Below are positions 10,013 to 20,163 of a stretch of DNA of 64,000 bases, one piece after another. A program made the position numbers and the translations under genes. How positions within the stretch are numbered: the stretch's first letter is position 1; each line of letters begins with the position of its first letter. Source of the stretch: Symbiodinium natans (taxonomy: Eukaryota > Sar > Dinophyceae > Suessiales > Symbiodiniaceae); the NCBI GenBank assembly GCA_905221605.1, contig CAJNDS010001113.1, positions 1,381,163 to 1,445,162 on the forward strand, given 5' to 3'. The notes below the pieces were generated by a model. The model ran no database searches and had not been told where the DNA came from. It was given only the letters and a program-made list of their open reading frames with translations.

Positions 10013-10405
10013 ACCTAGCAAGAAAAGGGTACTCTTGACTTATTGTGAATGGTTACTGGGCTACGAAGGGCGTGTCCTTGGACTGGGGCTTGAAGCCTTG
10101 TGGATGGCGACCCAGAACCTGGTCTCGTAGACCGCGCATGAAGTGAGCTTCATAATCTTACATTAGCCAGTTGTTGAATTTGAAACTGTTGGGTTGCATC
10201 TAGTAGGCATATTGAAGCTGAAACTGTTTAATTCCTTGGTTGCTCTAGTAGGGTTTCGGGATGTGTGTGGGTGTGTATGTTTTTATAGGGTTCCTTGCAA
10301 ACATTATAAACATTGGTGAGAGTCTCTGTTGGGTGTCCTTGGAGGGAAAGTTCCTAGCAACAAAAGGCCTACCTCATGCCTGCGTACAGGGCTGATCGGG
10401 CCCCC
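10013..10405. other. Repeat-free stretch in ankyrin intron
   Basis: A partial family D terminus (ACTGGGCTACGAAG) lies at about 10,049-10,062, followed by an open + frame (GRVLGLGLEALWMATQNLV) to a TAG at about 10,126. The remainder is AT-richer and without recognised features. Confidence 0.35.
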
Positions 10406-10609
10406 AAGCGTAAACCCTCAAACCCTAAACCCTCAACCCCCAAACCTCTAAAAGCGATTTGGCAACTCGGGTCCCTCATCTGACGCGGAACTCTGCACCT
10501 ACACACCTAAACTCTGGAGTCTAAACTTTACCCCATATAAGCCCTCAACCCTCAGTCTTAAAGCCCTCGCAAATACCCCGAAGAAGAGGGGGGGGGTGTT
10601 GGTAGCCAG

Positions 10610-10647
10610 GCCAGGCGGAGACCGTGAAGGTCCTTCTGCAGCTGAAG
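10610..10647 (+). CDS. Ankyrin-repeat protein, exon b
   Basis: The acceptor is TAGCCAG^GCC. The frame reads QAETVKVLLQLK, the second helix of an ankyrin repeat (..ETVK.LL..). The exon ends at AAG before GCCACA, a GC donor. The next exon begins at GCG AAC (12,195) and completes the typical K-A-N-P turn. Only 38 bases long, it is recognisable because it joins in phase with its neighbours. Confidence 0.65.
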
Positions 10648-10863
10648 GCCACACCCCACTTCGTGGGGGTGGGGGGGCAACCCTAAACCCTAAACCCTAA
10701 ACCCTAAACCCTAAACCCTAAACCCTAAACCCTAAACCCTAAAGGGGGGTAGAGGGTTGGGACTTCAGGGTTTAGGTCTGGTTTAGGTCTGGGGTTTGCC
10801 CAGTCGTACCCTTCACTTTTTTTTGGCTCTGGGTTTCCCGGTTAAAGTAGCCAGCCCCCCTTT

Positions 10864-10955
10864 TTAACCCTAAACCCTAAACCCTAAACCCTAAACCCTA
10901 AACCCTAAACCCTAAACCCTAAACCCTAAACCCTGAACCCTAAACCCTAAACCCT
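10864..10955. repeat. CCCTAAA array (with a second one at 10,679-10,743)
   Basis: Two clean C-strand arrays bracket a short GC-rich piece that carries a degenerate family D start (GCCCAGTCGTACCC at about 10,799). Both lie in the second inferred ankyrin intron. Confidence 0.9.
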
Positions 10956-11029
10956 TATCAGACGATTCTTACTGGGCTACCAAGAAGGTCGCACCTTTGA
11001 GGTTCAGGGAGTTTAGGCACCTGTGCGGT

Positions 11030-11325
11030 TTAGGGGGTTTAGGGTTTAGGGTTTAGGGTTTAGGGGATTTCGTGGATTTAGGGGTTTAGGGGTTTAGGGA
11101 GTTAGGATTTAGAGCTCAGGGCTTTAGTGGTTTAAGGAATTAGGGTTAGGGTTGGGCCGCGCCCCCCTGGCTTCTCCCAAGCCTTGACACGGGGGTCTTC
11201 GGGTCAGGGTTTAGGGTTTTAGGGGTTACGGTTTCGGGTTTAGGGTTTAGGGTTTAGGGTTTAGGGTTTAGGGTTTAGGGTTAGGGTTTAGGGTTTAGGG
11301 CTTGGGGTTTAGGGTTTAGGGTGGC
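11030..11325. repeat. G-strand array, partly degenerate
   Basis: TTTAGGG units with TTTAGGGG and TTTCGGG variants are interrupted at about 11,155-11,205 by a GC-rich insert. Confidence 0.8.
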
Positions 11326-11890
11326 GCGCCTGGAACATCCGGATGGCGGCCAAGGGCTTCAGGGTGGTCTAAGTTGAGGGCAGCTTGAAACATACGCGGG
11401 CGTTAGACCCCGGCAGCCGTGCCGGGACCCCTTCGCCCGTGACCAGTGCTGCCGCTAGGGCTAAGAGTTTAGGGGTTTGTCGGGCAGGGTAGTTAGCGGT
11501 TTAGGATTTAAAGTTTTGAGTTTCAGGATTCAGGGTGGGTTTTTTGGGGTCGATTTTTAGGGGGATTCAGTGTTTGGAGCTCCCAAAACCCTGAACCCTA
11601 AACCCTAAAAGGTCAAAAGATGTCAGTGCAAGCAAGTGTTGCCCTAGGAAACCCAAACAGGGCGCAGGGTTTAGGCTGCGAAAGTCCCCTTAGATGCAGA
11701 CGTTGCCAGCCCAACAGGTAGCTACCCTAAGTTACAGGCTAAGCCCCGAAGCTCGTAAACCCTACTAACCCCAAGCCCAAAATCCCTAAGCCCTAACCCT
11801 ACCAGCAAACCTGCCGCAAGCCCCAATACCCAAAGCAAAAAAAATGCTCGACCTTGCTAACACCCCCCCCCCCCCCCCCCAGCCCCAAAA
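11326..11890. other. Mixed stretch, no recognised gene
   Basis: A short open + frame at about 11,333-11,366 (RAWNIRMAAKGF) could be an exon. The rest has drifted telomeric units and a poly-C tract near 11,865-11,880. Nothing is recognised. Confidence 0.3.
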
Positions 11891-12160
11891 CCGAAACCCT
11901 GCAACCCACTAACCACTAACCACTAACCCCTAAACCCTAAACCCTAAACCCTACACCCTCAACCCTAAACACTAAACACTAAACCCTAAACTCTAAACCC
12001 TAAACCCTAACCCTAAACCCTAAACCCTGAACCCTAAACCCTAAACCCTAAACCCTAAACTCGAAACCGTAACCCCTAAAACCCTAAACCCTAAACCCTA
12101 ACCTAAACCCTAAACCCTAAACCCTAAACCCTAAACCCTAAACCCTAAACCCTACACCGC
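11891..12160. repeat. C-strand telomeric array with CACTAA variants
   Basis: CCCTAAA is mixed with ACCACTAAC and AACACTAAAC units at the left, becoming regular to the right. Confidence 0.85.
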
Positions 12161-12194
12161 AGCTCCCAAACTGAACCCTAAACCTGATTGCAAG

Positions 12195-12284
12195 GCGAAC
12201 CCTGAGCTGCGCAATGACTACAGCCTCCGGGCGATCGACCTGGCGGCGTGGCAGCAGGATCCCAGACAATCCCACAACCGCTGA
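12195..12284 (+). CDS. Ankyrin-repeat protein, exon c
   Basis: After the acceptor GCAAG, the frame reads ANPELRNDYSLRAIDLAAWQ, the loop and first helix of the next ankyrin unit. It follows exon b in phase. A GA donor (CAGCAG^GATCCC) at 12,257 would end the exon. Otherwise the frame continues to TGA at 12,282-12,284. The coding islands at 12,878, 13,433, 13,852, 14,156 and 14,600 may be later exons of the same gene, but only their order and strand suggest it. Confidence 0.65.
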   Translation, partial: ANPELRNDYSLRAIDLAAWQQDPRQSHNR

Positions 12285-12287
12285 GGC

Positions 12288-12500
12288 TATAAACCCTAAA
12301 CCCTAAACCCTAAACCCTAATTTAAACCCTAAACCCTAAACCCTAAACCCTAAACCCTAAACCCTAAACCCTAAACCCTAATTTAAACCCTAAACCCTAA
12401 ACCCTAAACCCTAAACCCTAAACCCTAAACCCTAAACCCTAAACCCTAAACCCTAAACCCTAAACCCTAAACCCTAAACCCTAAACCCTAAACCCTAAGC
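12288..12500. repeat. CCCTAAA array with two TTTAAACCC interruptions
   Basis: The sequence CCCTAATTTAAACCC occurs twice in an otherwise regular array, about 62 bases apart, indicating tandem duplication of a block containing the mutation. Confidence 0.9.
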
Positions 12501-12599
12501 CCAGGCCCTAAGACCGAACCCTAAATCACACTGCAGCCCTCAGACTCTGAGGCCGCAGGCCCTGAGATCCTGACACCCTAGGACCCTGAGACCTGCGCA

Positions 12600-12800
12600 C
12601 AAAACCCTAAACCCCTAAACCCCTATGCCCCTAAGCCCCTAAACCCCTAAACCCCCAAACCCCTAAACCCCCAAAACCCCTAAGAATCTTCTGGACCCCC
12701 TAACAAATGCCATAGGGTACCTCAGTAGGGGCCCTAGCCATACCCTTTCTGGGATTCTACAGGGTACCTCAGTAGGCCCCTATACCCTGTTAGGGATTCC
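12600..12800. repeat. CCCCTAAA block and a direct repeat
   Basis: Units of CCCCTAAA/CCCCCAAA are followed by two copies of AGGGTACCTCAGTAGG (about 12,714 and 12,760), each next to a TACCCT...GGGATTC.. segment. This is probably a decayed inverted-repeat element. Confidence 0.6.
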
Positions 12801-12877
12801 TCTAAAGGAAACCCTCAGCCCTAAACCCTAAATCCTAAGCCCTAAACCCTAAACCCCAAACCCTACCTCCCCCTAAG

Positions 12878-12985
12878 GTGGAGTCCGGCACAGAGATCTT
12901 CGGCCTCCTCAACGCCCAAACTTCTCGTGACGCAAAGCACCGCACGGGAATCTCCTTGGGGGAGCGACGCGCTTCCCTGGGAGGG
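12878..12985 (+). CDS. Coding-like island, 36 codons, unknown (possibly ankyrin gene)
   Basis: The acceptor CTAAG^GTG is followed by an open frame VESGTEIFGLLNAQTSRDAK..., ending in GGG before GTTTAAC, a possible GT donor. It is phase 0 at both edges, so it could follow ankyrin exon c directly. No independent domain is recognised. Confidence 0.4.
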
Positions 12986-13432
12986 GTTTAACTTCGGGCT
13001 GCTAGGGTTTAGGGTCATTGGGGTTTAGGGTTTAGGGTTTTGGGTTTAGGGTTTGGGGTTTGGGGTTTGGGGTTTGGGGTTTTGGGTAAGTTGAGGGTTC
13101 ACGGGCTGTCGTATGTGTAGAAGTTCCCTCAAAAAGGTCATTTCCATGGTTGCCCCACCTCGTAGTCCTACTTAGAACCTCCCAAGTATATATGCATTTG
13201 GGCCTTCATTGGTTGGTTAAAAAAAAACGCTTTGGTTAGTGCCAATACCGCTGTTGGGTGATCCAAAACCACAATTCGCTCTTGCACAGCTCGTTTTGAC
13301 AGCGGGTGTGGCTGCTCAAAATCCATAGGTACCCGCCCCCCCATCCCTCCCCATGGCGCACCCAAGCAATCTAAACCCAAAACCCTAAACCCCAAATCCT
13401 AACTAGACCCTAAACCCTAAGCCCCATTTCCT

Positions 13433-13512
13433 GAACCCGAACGGAAGTACTCTCAATACTCACAGCTGGTACACAGTCTGGACCATGTCTTCCAGGCCAT
13501 TCTCGACCCTCT
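13433..13512 (+). CDS. Coding-like island, unknown protein
   Basis: The frame EPERKYSQYSQLVHSLDHVF continues to QAILDPLP, a convincing soluble helical sequence with CAG^GC sites inside. It is flanked by degenerate CCCTAAA units. The family is not recognised. Confidence 0.35.
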
Positions 13513-13851
13513 ACCCTCAAACCCTCAAGCCTGAAGCACCAAAACCCTGCAACCCTGTAACGCTGTAAACCCTGTATGCCCTAAACCCTAAACCCTGTAA
13601 GCCCTCAAGCCCTAAACCCGAAGCCCCACCTCCCTGTTCAAGAGAGCCCCCCGCCCCCCCCCCCCCCGTCCTTACATTGGCTTCGGGAGGTTTACGGCTA
13701 CAGGTTTTAAGGGGTTTGGGGTTTTAGGTTTTGGGGCTTTGGGGCCTAGGGTAGAGAATGATTTCTATGAACGCGTGCGTCAATGTTGTGGGGTCGAACG
13801 ACTCAACTACAAGCTTGCAAAAAAGTACCTGAGCAACACACCCGTCGACAG

Positions 13852-14007
13852 CTTACTCATTTTCAACAGGAGCTTGTCAACTTGCTTGCGAGCTCCGTAC
13901 CTCAGTTGGTGTTGCCAAAAAAAGTGTGCCCTGGGCATGGGGCCCACATCTCGCCGAGTTCACCAGTCACTGAGGATCACATGGCCCAGCTACAAGCACT
14001 GTTGAAC
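13852..14007 (+). CDS. Coding-like island, unknown protein
   Basis: The acceptor GTCGACAG is followed by a frame reading LTHFQQELVNLLASSVPQLV and, further on, EDHMAQLQALLN, about 52 codons without a stop. Composition is typical of a globular or helical protein. It runs into drifted CCCTAA units. Confidence 0.4.
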
Positions 14008-14155
14008 CCTAATCAGCCCTAATCCCCGAACCCTGAAGCCTAAACCCTCATCTTTGTCATAGTTGGGTAACATTTTACATTGTTAAGGATACTTAAAACC
14101 CAATAAGGAATATCAATTTGAATTTTTACTATTGTCCCAACCATGAACTAGTCAG

Positions 14156-14272
14156 GCCATGGAGTATTTGGAGGAGCAGGATGCGATTGATGCAGAATGC
14201 CAAGCAGCTTTCCGCCGGCCTCCTGACTTGATTCTCGAAGCGCCACGTGTTCAACACATCCTTGCCAAACAG
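14156..14272 (+). CDS. Coding segment, 39 codons, ending at an introner-like element
   Basis: After GTCAG, the frame begins AMEYLEEQDAIDAECQAAF and ends RVQHILAKQ at CAG exactly where element A copy 2 begins with GTTGGG. It is 117 bases, phase 0 at both ends. Beyond the element (AAG^CAA) the frame continues QHLELLWGS. The product is unknown, acidic and helical. The exact abutment of a TIR element to the open frame supports both the exon call and the introner call. Confidence 0.5.
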
Positions 14273-14453
14273 GTTGGGATGTTCCCCCTTATACTAGCCC
14301 TCACTCAACCCTAAACCCTAAACCCTAAAGCCTAAACCCTAAACCCTAAACCCCAAACCCCAAACCCTAAACTAGCAGTCCTTAGTAGGGATTACCGTGC
14401 CCCCGATTAGAATCCCCACTAAGGACTGTTGGTACAAGGGGGAGCATCCCAAG
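14273..14453. mobile_element. TIR element family A, copy 2, with telomeric array in its loop
   Basis: The left end GTTGGGATGTTCCCCCTTAT follows CAG. The right end AAGGGGGAGCATCCCAAG precedes CAACACC, giving GT...AG borders. A CCCTAAA/CCCCAAA array (about 14,307-14,370) occupies the loop, with ACTAG on both sides (14,293 and 14,371). The interior otherwise matches copy 1 (GTCCTTAGTAGGGATTA). I read it as an introner carrying a secondary telomeric insertion. Confidence 0.8.
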
Positions 14454-14599
14454 CAACACCTTGAGCTGCTTTGGGGTTCAGGCTTTCAGGGTTCAGGCTT
14501 TAGGGCTGAGGGGAACTTAGAGTAAAAAGTAAGAAGTAGTACCAATGAACACTAGGCAGTAATCAATTACAACTAGTAAGTAGTAGATAGTTGCTTCAG

Positions 14600-14670
14600 A
14601 ACTTTCGAGAGCTCCAGCCGAAACGGGGCCAGCCCAGCTTCAAGGGAAAGCCCTCACTTTACGGCCATAA
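14600..14670 (+). CDS. Coding-like island, unknown protein
   Basis: The acceptor CTTCAG is followed by NFRELQPKRGQPSFKGKPSL and YGHK, ending at AA^GTAGTT, a good GT donor. The peptide is basic. It is probably an exon of the same + strand gene as the neighbouring islands. Confidence 0.4.
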
Positions 14671-15500
14671 GTAGTTTTGTGCAACTTCTTGGGTTTAGGA
14701 TTTAGGGTTTAGGATGTAGGGCTTAGGGTGTAGGATCTTCCGCATTGTGAGCGCACGAGGCTGCTTTGTTTTGGTTGTCAGGCGCAGGGGCCGAAAGCCC
14801 TAAACCCGAAACCCTAAACCCTAAACCCTAAACCCTCAACCCTAAACCCTAAACCCTAAACCCTAAACCGGGAGGGTGGTGCAGGTTTTGGGGCTGTGGG
14901 GGCAGGCGGGCTCACTACGGAGCCCACACTTCGCTGCTAGGTTGCTATAAGAAGCCCCCAAAAAGGCAGCAAATATGATCCCTACATTACCCTTCTAGGT
15001 TGTGCTTTTGGACATTTGTTCATTTCACTTCCTTCCTTCTGAGGGAGCCTATTCATAAATGATTTTCAAAGGGTTTAGAGCACAACGCAGCCTTGTAAAG
15101 GAGGACTTTTCCTAGGGCGCGCCAACAACCTCGTACTCATAAGGATCCTGCTATGGCGTGTGAGCGCCCTTACAAGGAGGATTCTGGACGACCATGTTTG
15201 CAGAATCCCTATGCCCTCAACCCTAAACCCTAAACCCTAAGCCCTAAACCCTAAACCTGTTTATGTGGTTGGTTGTTTGGGCCCCTGACCGCTGTTGATT
15301 GATCTTTGAATCTAAGTGGGACTTTCCTGGTCCATAGACTGCAGTAGGGGTTGCAACTTTCCACCCAGAGCCCTAAACCTCAAATCACACCAACAGTAGT
15401 GTGGGGCATGTGACCTAAATCCTAAACCCTAAACCCTAAACCCTAAACCCTAAACCCTAAACAAAAGACCCTAAACCCTAAACCCCAAACTCCGCACCCC

Positions 15501-15558
15501 TCGCAAGTCCAGGCTTCTTTGGTGGAAAAACGGGCCTTCGTTGAGGCGTCGTGGGTGT
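15501..15558 (+). CDS. Coding-like island, unknown protein
   Basis: The frame SQVQASLVEKRAFVEASWV is open with an internal CCAG^G acceptor option and runs into G-rich repeat. No family is recognised. Confidence 0.3.
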
Positions 15559-15897
15559 TAGGGTGGGGGGTCTCTTCTGGATTCGGGTTCCGTCGAAGAG
15601 GGTTTAGGGTTTAGGGTTTAGGGTTTAGGGTTTAGGTTTAGGAGGGTTTAGGGTTTAGGGTTGAGGGTCCCTAGCCCTACAAAAAAATGGGGGACCCAGA
15701 AAGGGGCCATAGTTTTGGTACAGAGCGATGCTTGGTGGTGCCTCGGTTTAGGGTTTAGGGTTTAGGGTTGAGGGTTTAGGGTTTAGGGTTTAGGGTCAAT
15801 CTCTAGGAGCCCCCACCTTCCCCACACCTGGCTTTGCCGAATATTGGGGCACCCGAAACCGTGTGCACCCTAAAACCTAAGCCCTAAACCCTTAACC

Positions 15898-15990
15898 CAT
15901 ATATATATATATACATATTTCCTATTTATAGACGCATACATATATACATCGTATATATATATATATATATACACAGATACATATATACTC
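15898..15990. repeat. (TA)n microsatellite
   Basis: Two TA runs are joined by TACATATTTCCTATTTATAGACG. Similar TA-rich tracts recur at about 32,279, 34,949, 40,035, 46,741 and 62,640, several of them inside inverted-repeat elements. Confidence 0.9.
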
Positions 15991-16017
15991 TGTGAGAAGC
16001 ACGGCAGAAGTCCGGTA

Positions 16018-16107
16018 ATTCGGCTGAGTGCCTCCTGCACGGAGGAGTCGGAATCACCGGGGAGTGCCCAGCATCACGTCACGCCGCGGCCTCGGGTACT
16101 GTGAAGC
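16018..16107 (+). CDS. Coding-like island, unknown protein
   Basis: The frame NSAECLLHGGVGITGECPAS continues to GTVKP and then meets a pure TTTAGGG array. Neighbouring islands at about 16,184-16,255 and 16,273-16,348 are also open on +. No family is recognised. Confidence 0.3.
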
Positions 16108-16796
16108 CGGTTTAGGGTTCAGGGTTTAGGGTTTAGGGTTTAGGGTTTAGGGTTTAGGGTTTAGGGTTTAGGGTTTAGGGTTGTAAGGAACTTCGTGATG
16201 CATGGACACGTTACCTGTACCTTCGTGGGGCATCCAAAAGGTTCCCTTATCTCATAAAGGGTTTAGGGTTTGGCTTCCTCAAAGATAGCTGCCGGTTTTC
16301 TGCTTCCTGCGTTGGGACTCCTGAAGCGAACCAAGCCCTACAACAAGCAGGGTTTAGGGTTTAGGGTTTAGGGTTTAGGGTTTAGGGTTTAGGGTTTAGG
16401 GTTTAGGGTTTAGGGTTTAAACGAGAGGTTGTGTGTGTGTCTCTTGTGTTTCTTGGAGCTAGCCCATAAAGTTGGATTCTACTTGCAAGCTCCTGGGTAC
16501 TTTAAGTAGGTTCATAAGTAGGGTATCCATGGTTTAACCTTGTTTAGAGCACGTTCAACCCTACTCCCAAACACCCATGCACCTTCAAGGGTTTTGGGTT
16601 TTGGGTTTCCCTAAACCCTAAACCCTAAGCCCTTGAACCCAAGGCTGTTGAGGAATTGTTGGGATGGGAGCCCCTACTGCAGCTAAATTCTAAATTCTAA
16701 AGCCCATAAGTCCGAAAAATGCCTTACAAAGCCCGTAATCTCTGTCCGGCCCGAAACCTAAACGGCTCTCGACGGCCTGACTCTAAACCCCTCCGA

Positions 16797-17020
16797 ACCC
16801 CCCCTAAACTCCCCAACCTCCCTTAACCCTCGAAACCCTAAACTCCCTACACTCCCCTGAACTCCCCTACACTCCCCTACACCTCGTAAGCCCTCAACCC
16901 CCTTAAACTCCCTTAACCCCCCTCAGACCCTCAACTAAACTCCCTAAACCCCCTAAAGGCCCCTAAACTCCCCTAAACTCCCCTAAACTCCCCTAAACTC
17001 CCCTAAACTCCCCTTAAAAC
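16797..17020. repeat. CCCTAAACTCC-type 11-mer array
   Basis: Units of CCCCTAAACTC, regular at 16,965-17,015 and drifted (CACTCC, GAACTCC) to the left. This is a longer unit that still contains CCCTAAA. Confidence 0.85.
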
Positions 17021-17040
17021 CCCCTGAACCCCGAAACCCT

Positions 17041-17213
17041 AAAGCCTAAACCCTCTGAACCCTCTGAAACCCTCTGAACCCTCTGAACCCCCTGAACCCT
17101 CTGAACCCTCTGAACCCTCTGAGCCCTCTGAACCCTCGGAACCCTCTGAACCCTCTGAACCCTCTGAACCCCCTGAACCCCCGAAACCCTCTGAACCCTC
17201 GAAACCCTCAACT
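17041..17213. repeat. CCCTCTGAA 9-mer array
   Basis: About eighteen copies of CCCTCTGAA with CCCCCTGAA and CCCTCGAAA variants. It is distinct from, but adjacent to, the 11-mer array and probably arose from a telomeric unit. Confidence 0.9.
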
Positions 17214-17284
17214 CCATGAGGTGCGGAGTTGGGAGCCCTGGGCTGCTGGGCTACGAAGGTGGGGGGGTTTGCGACTGATCAATG

Positions 17285-17420
17285 GGGGTTTAGGGTTTAG
17301 GGTTTAGGGTTTAGGGTGTGGGGTTTAGGGTTTAGGGTTTAGGGTTTAGGGTTTAGGGTGTGGGGTTTAGGGTTTAGGGTTCAGGGTTCAGGGTCTAGGG
17401 TTTGGGGTTTAGGGGGGGGA
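17285..17420. repeat. G-strand telomeric array
   Basis: TTTAGGG units with two GTGTGGGG variants 56 bases apart, again a duplicated block. A looser G-rich continuation runs to about 17,650. Confidence 0.9.
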
Positions 17421-18253
17421 AAGCTGAGACCTGTCTTGGACCCTCGAAACTTTGGAGTGGGTCTAGGGGGTTGAGGTGCGTTTAGGGGTTTGGGTGTTTA
17501 GGGGTTGAGGAGGGTGTAGGGGTTTTGGGAGGTGTAGGGGGTGTAGGGGTATATGGGTTTATGGGTTTAGGGTAGGGGGTTTGGGGTGTGCGGGTTTTCG
17601 GGTTTAGGGGTTTAGCCGTTCAGGGTTTAGGGCTTTGGGGGGAGGGCGGGGGGGGGGTGGAGTTTGGATCTTTACCCCCGCAAGGCAAACCTCAAAATCC
17701 CTGACCCCTAACCCTAAAACCCAGCACAAGCAGAAATGAATACGAGAGTAGTGATGGAGTAGTAAGAATAGTAGCATCATTGGTGCCCTTTGCCCTTTTT
17801 TGGTTTTCTGGGTTCCGGCATAAAGTTTTAAAGCACCCTCATTTTTGAGTGGGTGCTGGGCTACCAGGTAGTGACCCTAAACCCTAAACCCTAAACCCTA
17901 AACCCAAAACCCTAAACCCTAAACCCTAAACCCTAAACCCTAAACCCTAAACCCTAAACCCAAGAAGGCGGCAATCGCAACTTTGAACCGCCTTGCTTGG
18001 CGCCTTCAGTGCTAGGAGGGCAGGGCTGCTAAGAGGTCTTCCTTGACCGGCTGGTTCTTAGTAGAGGGAAAGAGGCACCACAGATCCCCCCCCCCTCTCT
18101 GAATATATGTACCCTCAACCCTCAACCTCAACCCTCAACCCTCAACCCTAAACCCTAAACCCTAAACCCTAAACCCTAAACCCCAAACCCTAAACCCTAA
18201 ACCCTAAACCCTAGATGTATTTATGATTTCTATACATACACCCGTTCACGCAG

Positions 18254-18338
18254 CCGTGGCTGTGGCTTTCACCTTGGTGGATCACGTCATGCCGTTTGGG
18301 ATGCCCAGTCGCGTGCCTGGTCCCCATCCCTCTTTCAG
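18254..18338 (+). CDS. Coding-like island ending at GG^GTTTAGGG
   Basis: The acceptor CACGCAG is followed by a frame VAVAFTLVDHVMPFGMPSRV and PGPHPSF, ending at TTCAGG immediately before GTTTAGGG. If real, the downstream telomeric array supplies the GT donor. The hydrophobic start could be a membrane or core strand. The family is not recognised. Confidence 0.4.
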
Positions 18339-18969
18339 GGTTTAGGGTTTAGGGGTTAGGGTTTAGGGTTTAGGGTTTAGGGTTTAGGGGCTTACAGGAA
18401 GCGTCTTATTTAATGTGAAGGTGGCATGAGAGCAGCCCGAATCCCTATAGAAGTTCCCTACGCCTGAACGCTAAAACTCCCTAGGCCCTAAGGCCTCTAC
18501 CCTATTCTCCCCTTTGACATTTAGCCGGCTCTTGGGGAGAGTGTTGGGCTTATAGAGTTTAGGGCGAACAGCAAGGAACCTACCCAAAACCGAATCCCTA
18601 AACCCCAAACCCTAGACCCTACACACCAAATAAGGGGAAAGAGGCCACCTGGTCCATTCCCGGCCGTGCGACTCTGCGACGTGAACTTCACGATTCTCGA
18701 GCCACTTGACGGTCAAAGTGACCCCAAACCCTAAACCCTAAACACTAAATTTGGGGTGTAGGGTGTAGGGTTCAGCCTCCAGGATTCCAGGTTAGGCGTT
18801 TGGGGCTATAGCCTAAACCCTAAACCCTCAGTGAGTGGCTCTGAGAGGGAAACGTTGGATGCGACGATTGCTTGGAGAAGTTGTTGGAGCACGACCTTGC
18901 TGGTTCTTGGGGCTAAAATCCCGAAACCCGAAACCTCAAACCCGAAACCTCAAGAAAAATCTGAAACTA

Positions 18970-19092
18970 GCATTCTCAGTAGTACCCGTATTCCCCTTTT
19001 TTGAGGGTTTAGGCTCCCTTATAACCCCTTCAAGCAAAAAAGACCCCAAAAACAGGTGCCCTTATCATAATATGGCTGCTGGGCTACCAAGG
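18970..19092. mobile_element. Element family D (introner-like), copy
   Basis: The left part is CAGTAGTACCCGTATTCC, the middle is GGCTCCCTTATAACCCC and CAAAAAAGA, and the right end is GGCTGCTGGGCTACCAAG. The right terminus CTGCTGGGC complements the GCCCAGTAG seen at the left of the 20,588 copy. The AAG end fits an acceptor. Confidence 0.65.
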
Positions 19093-19663
19093 GGAAGTGC
19101 TCAGCGTTTCGGGCTTCGGGTTTCGGGTTTCGGGTTTTAGACCCCAAGCCCTAGACCCCCCATGCCTGTTTTAGTTTTAACAGGGTTTGTAGGCTTTACT
19201 GTATAGAGTTCAGAGGGTTTGCAGGGTTTGTAGGGTTTCTACAGTAGGATCTATAGGGTTTCTAGGCTTTATAGGGTTCACAGGGTTCCTAGGCTTTCCA
19301 GGCTTTCTGGGGTTTCTAAGGCCCCAGGCTTCTGAGCGCAGTTTCATGGGGCCCTAATGTATGGTCCCTAACCTCCTTTGAAGGGGGCGAGCATGAAACT
19401 ACCCTCCAGTAAGAAGGGTTTTAAAGAGCTACTAGCGTTTATCGGATTGTAAAATGGGGGTTTGTTATGGGCGTTTTTGGGGTTTATGGGCTTTATAGGC
19501 TTTATAGGTTTCCTAAGGCCCTAAACCCTAAAAACCCTAAAAACCCTAAAACCCTAAAAACCCTAAAAGCCCTAAAACCCCTAAAAACCCTAAAAGCACT
19601 AAAAACCCTAAAACCCCAAACCCTAAACCCAGGAGTTTTCTCAGCACCTGAGAGAATTCCGAG

Positions 19664-19726
19664 GTCGACTGTCGGCTGGGGGTGGCCCGGGCCAACTTCC
19701 ACGCCTACGCCTGGATGCAGTTCGAG
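19664..19726 (+). CDS. Coding segment, 21 codons, unknown protein
   Basis: The acceptor TTCCGAG and donor GAG^GTGGAGCC enclose exactly 21 codons: VDCRLGVARANFHAYAWMQF plus E. Codon composition is strongly GC3, like the lipase exons. The family is not recognised. Confidence 0.45.
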
Positions 19727-19863
19727 GTGGAGCCTTCTTAAACCCCAAAGCCCTAAACCCTAGCCCTAAACCCGAAACCCTAAACCCTAGCCCTAAACCC
19801 TAAACCCTAAAATACAGCCTAATGCATTCTTCACAAGTTGAGGGAGGGGGGGGGGGATTACAG

Positions 19864-19964
19864 CTGCTCTCCTCCACTTGCCGGCTGTCACTCTTCAACA
19901 TGTGCCGTGCCCGTGTTCTTAAGGAGCGAAGGAAGGGCCTCCCCACCAGCCTGGTCCCGGCAGG
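19864..19964 (+). CDS. Coding segment ending at GG^GTTTAGGG
   Basis: The acceptor ATTACAG is followed by LLSSTCRLSLFNMCRARVLK and on to SLVPA, 33 codons plus two bases, ending GG before GTTTAGGG. This is the third place where a telomeric array would provide the donor site. The peptide is basic and cysteine-containing. Unknown. Confidence 0.4.
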
Positions 19965-20042
19965 GTTTAGGGTTTAGGGTTTAGGGTTTAGGGTTTAGGG
20001 TTTAGGGTGTAGGGCAGGATGCCCTGTAGCTCCCGCCCTCAG

Positions 20043-20163
20043 CCACACTGCGCTGCATGATGCCCGCTGTGCCGTGAACGCCACAAGTAAAGCAGCTGAC
20101 TTTGATGTCTGGTCGGACGACATCTCGGAGTCTCGATCGACTTCGAACACTCAGATCCGTTGA
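20043..20163 (+). CDS. Coding-like island ending in TGA
   Basis: After CCCTCAG, the frame reads HTALHDARCAVNATSKAADF and DVWSDDISESRS to a TGA at 20,161-20,163. The opening resembles part of an ankyrin-like helix but is too short to assign. It may be a last exon. Confidence 0.35.
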
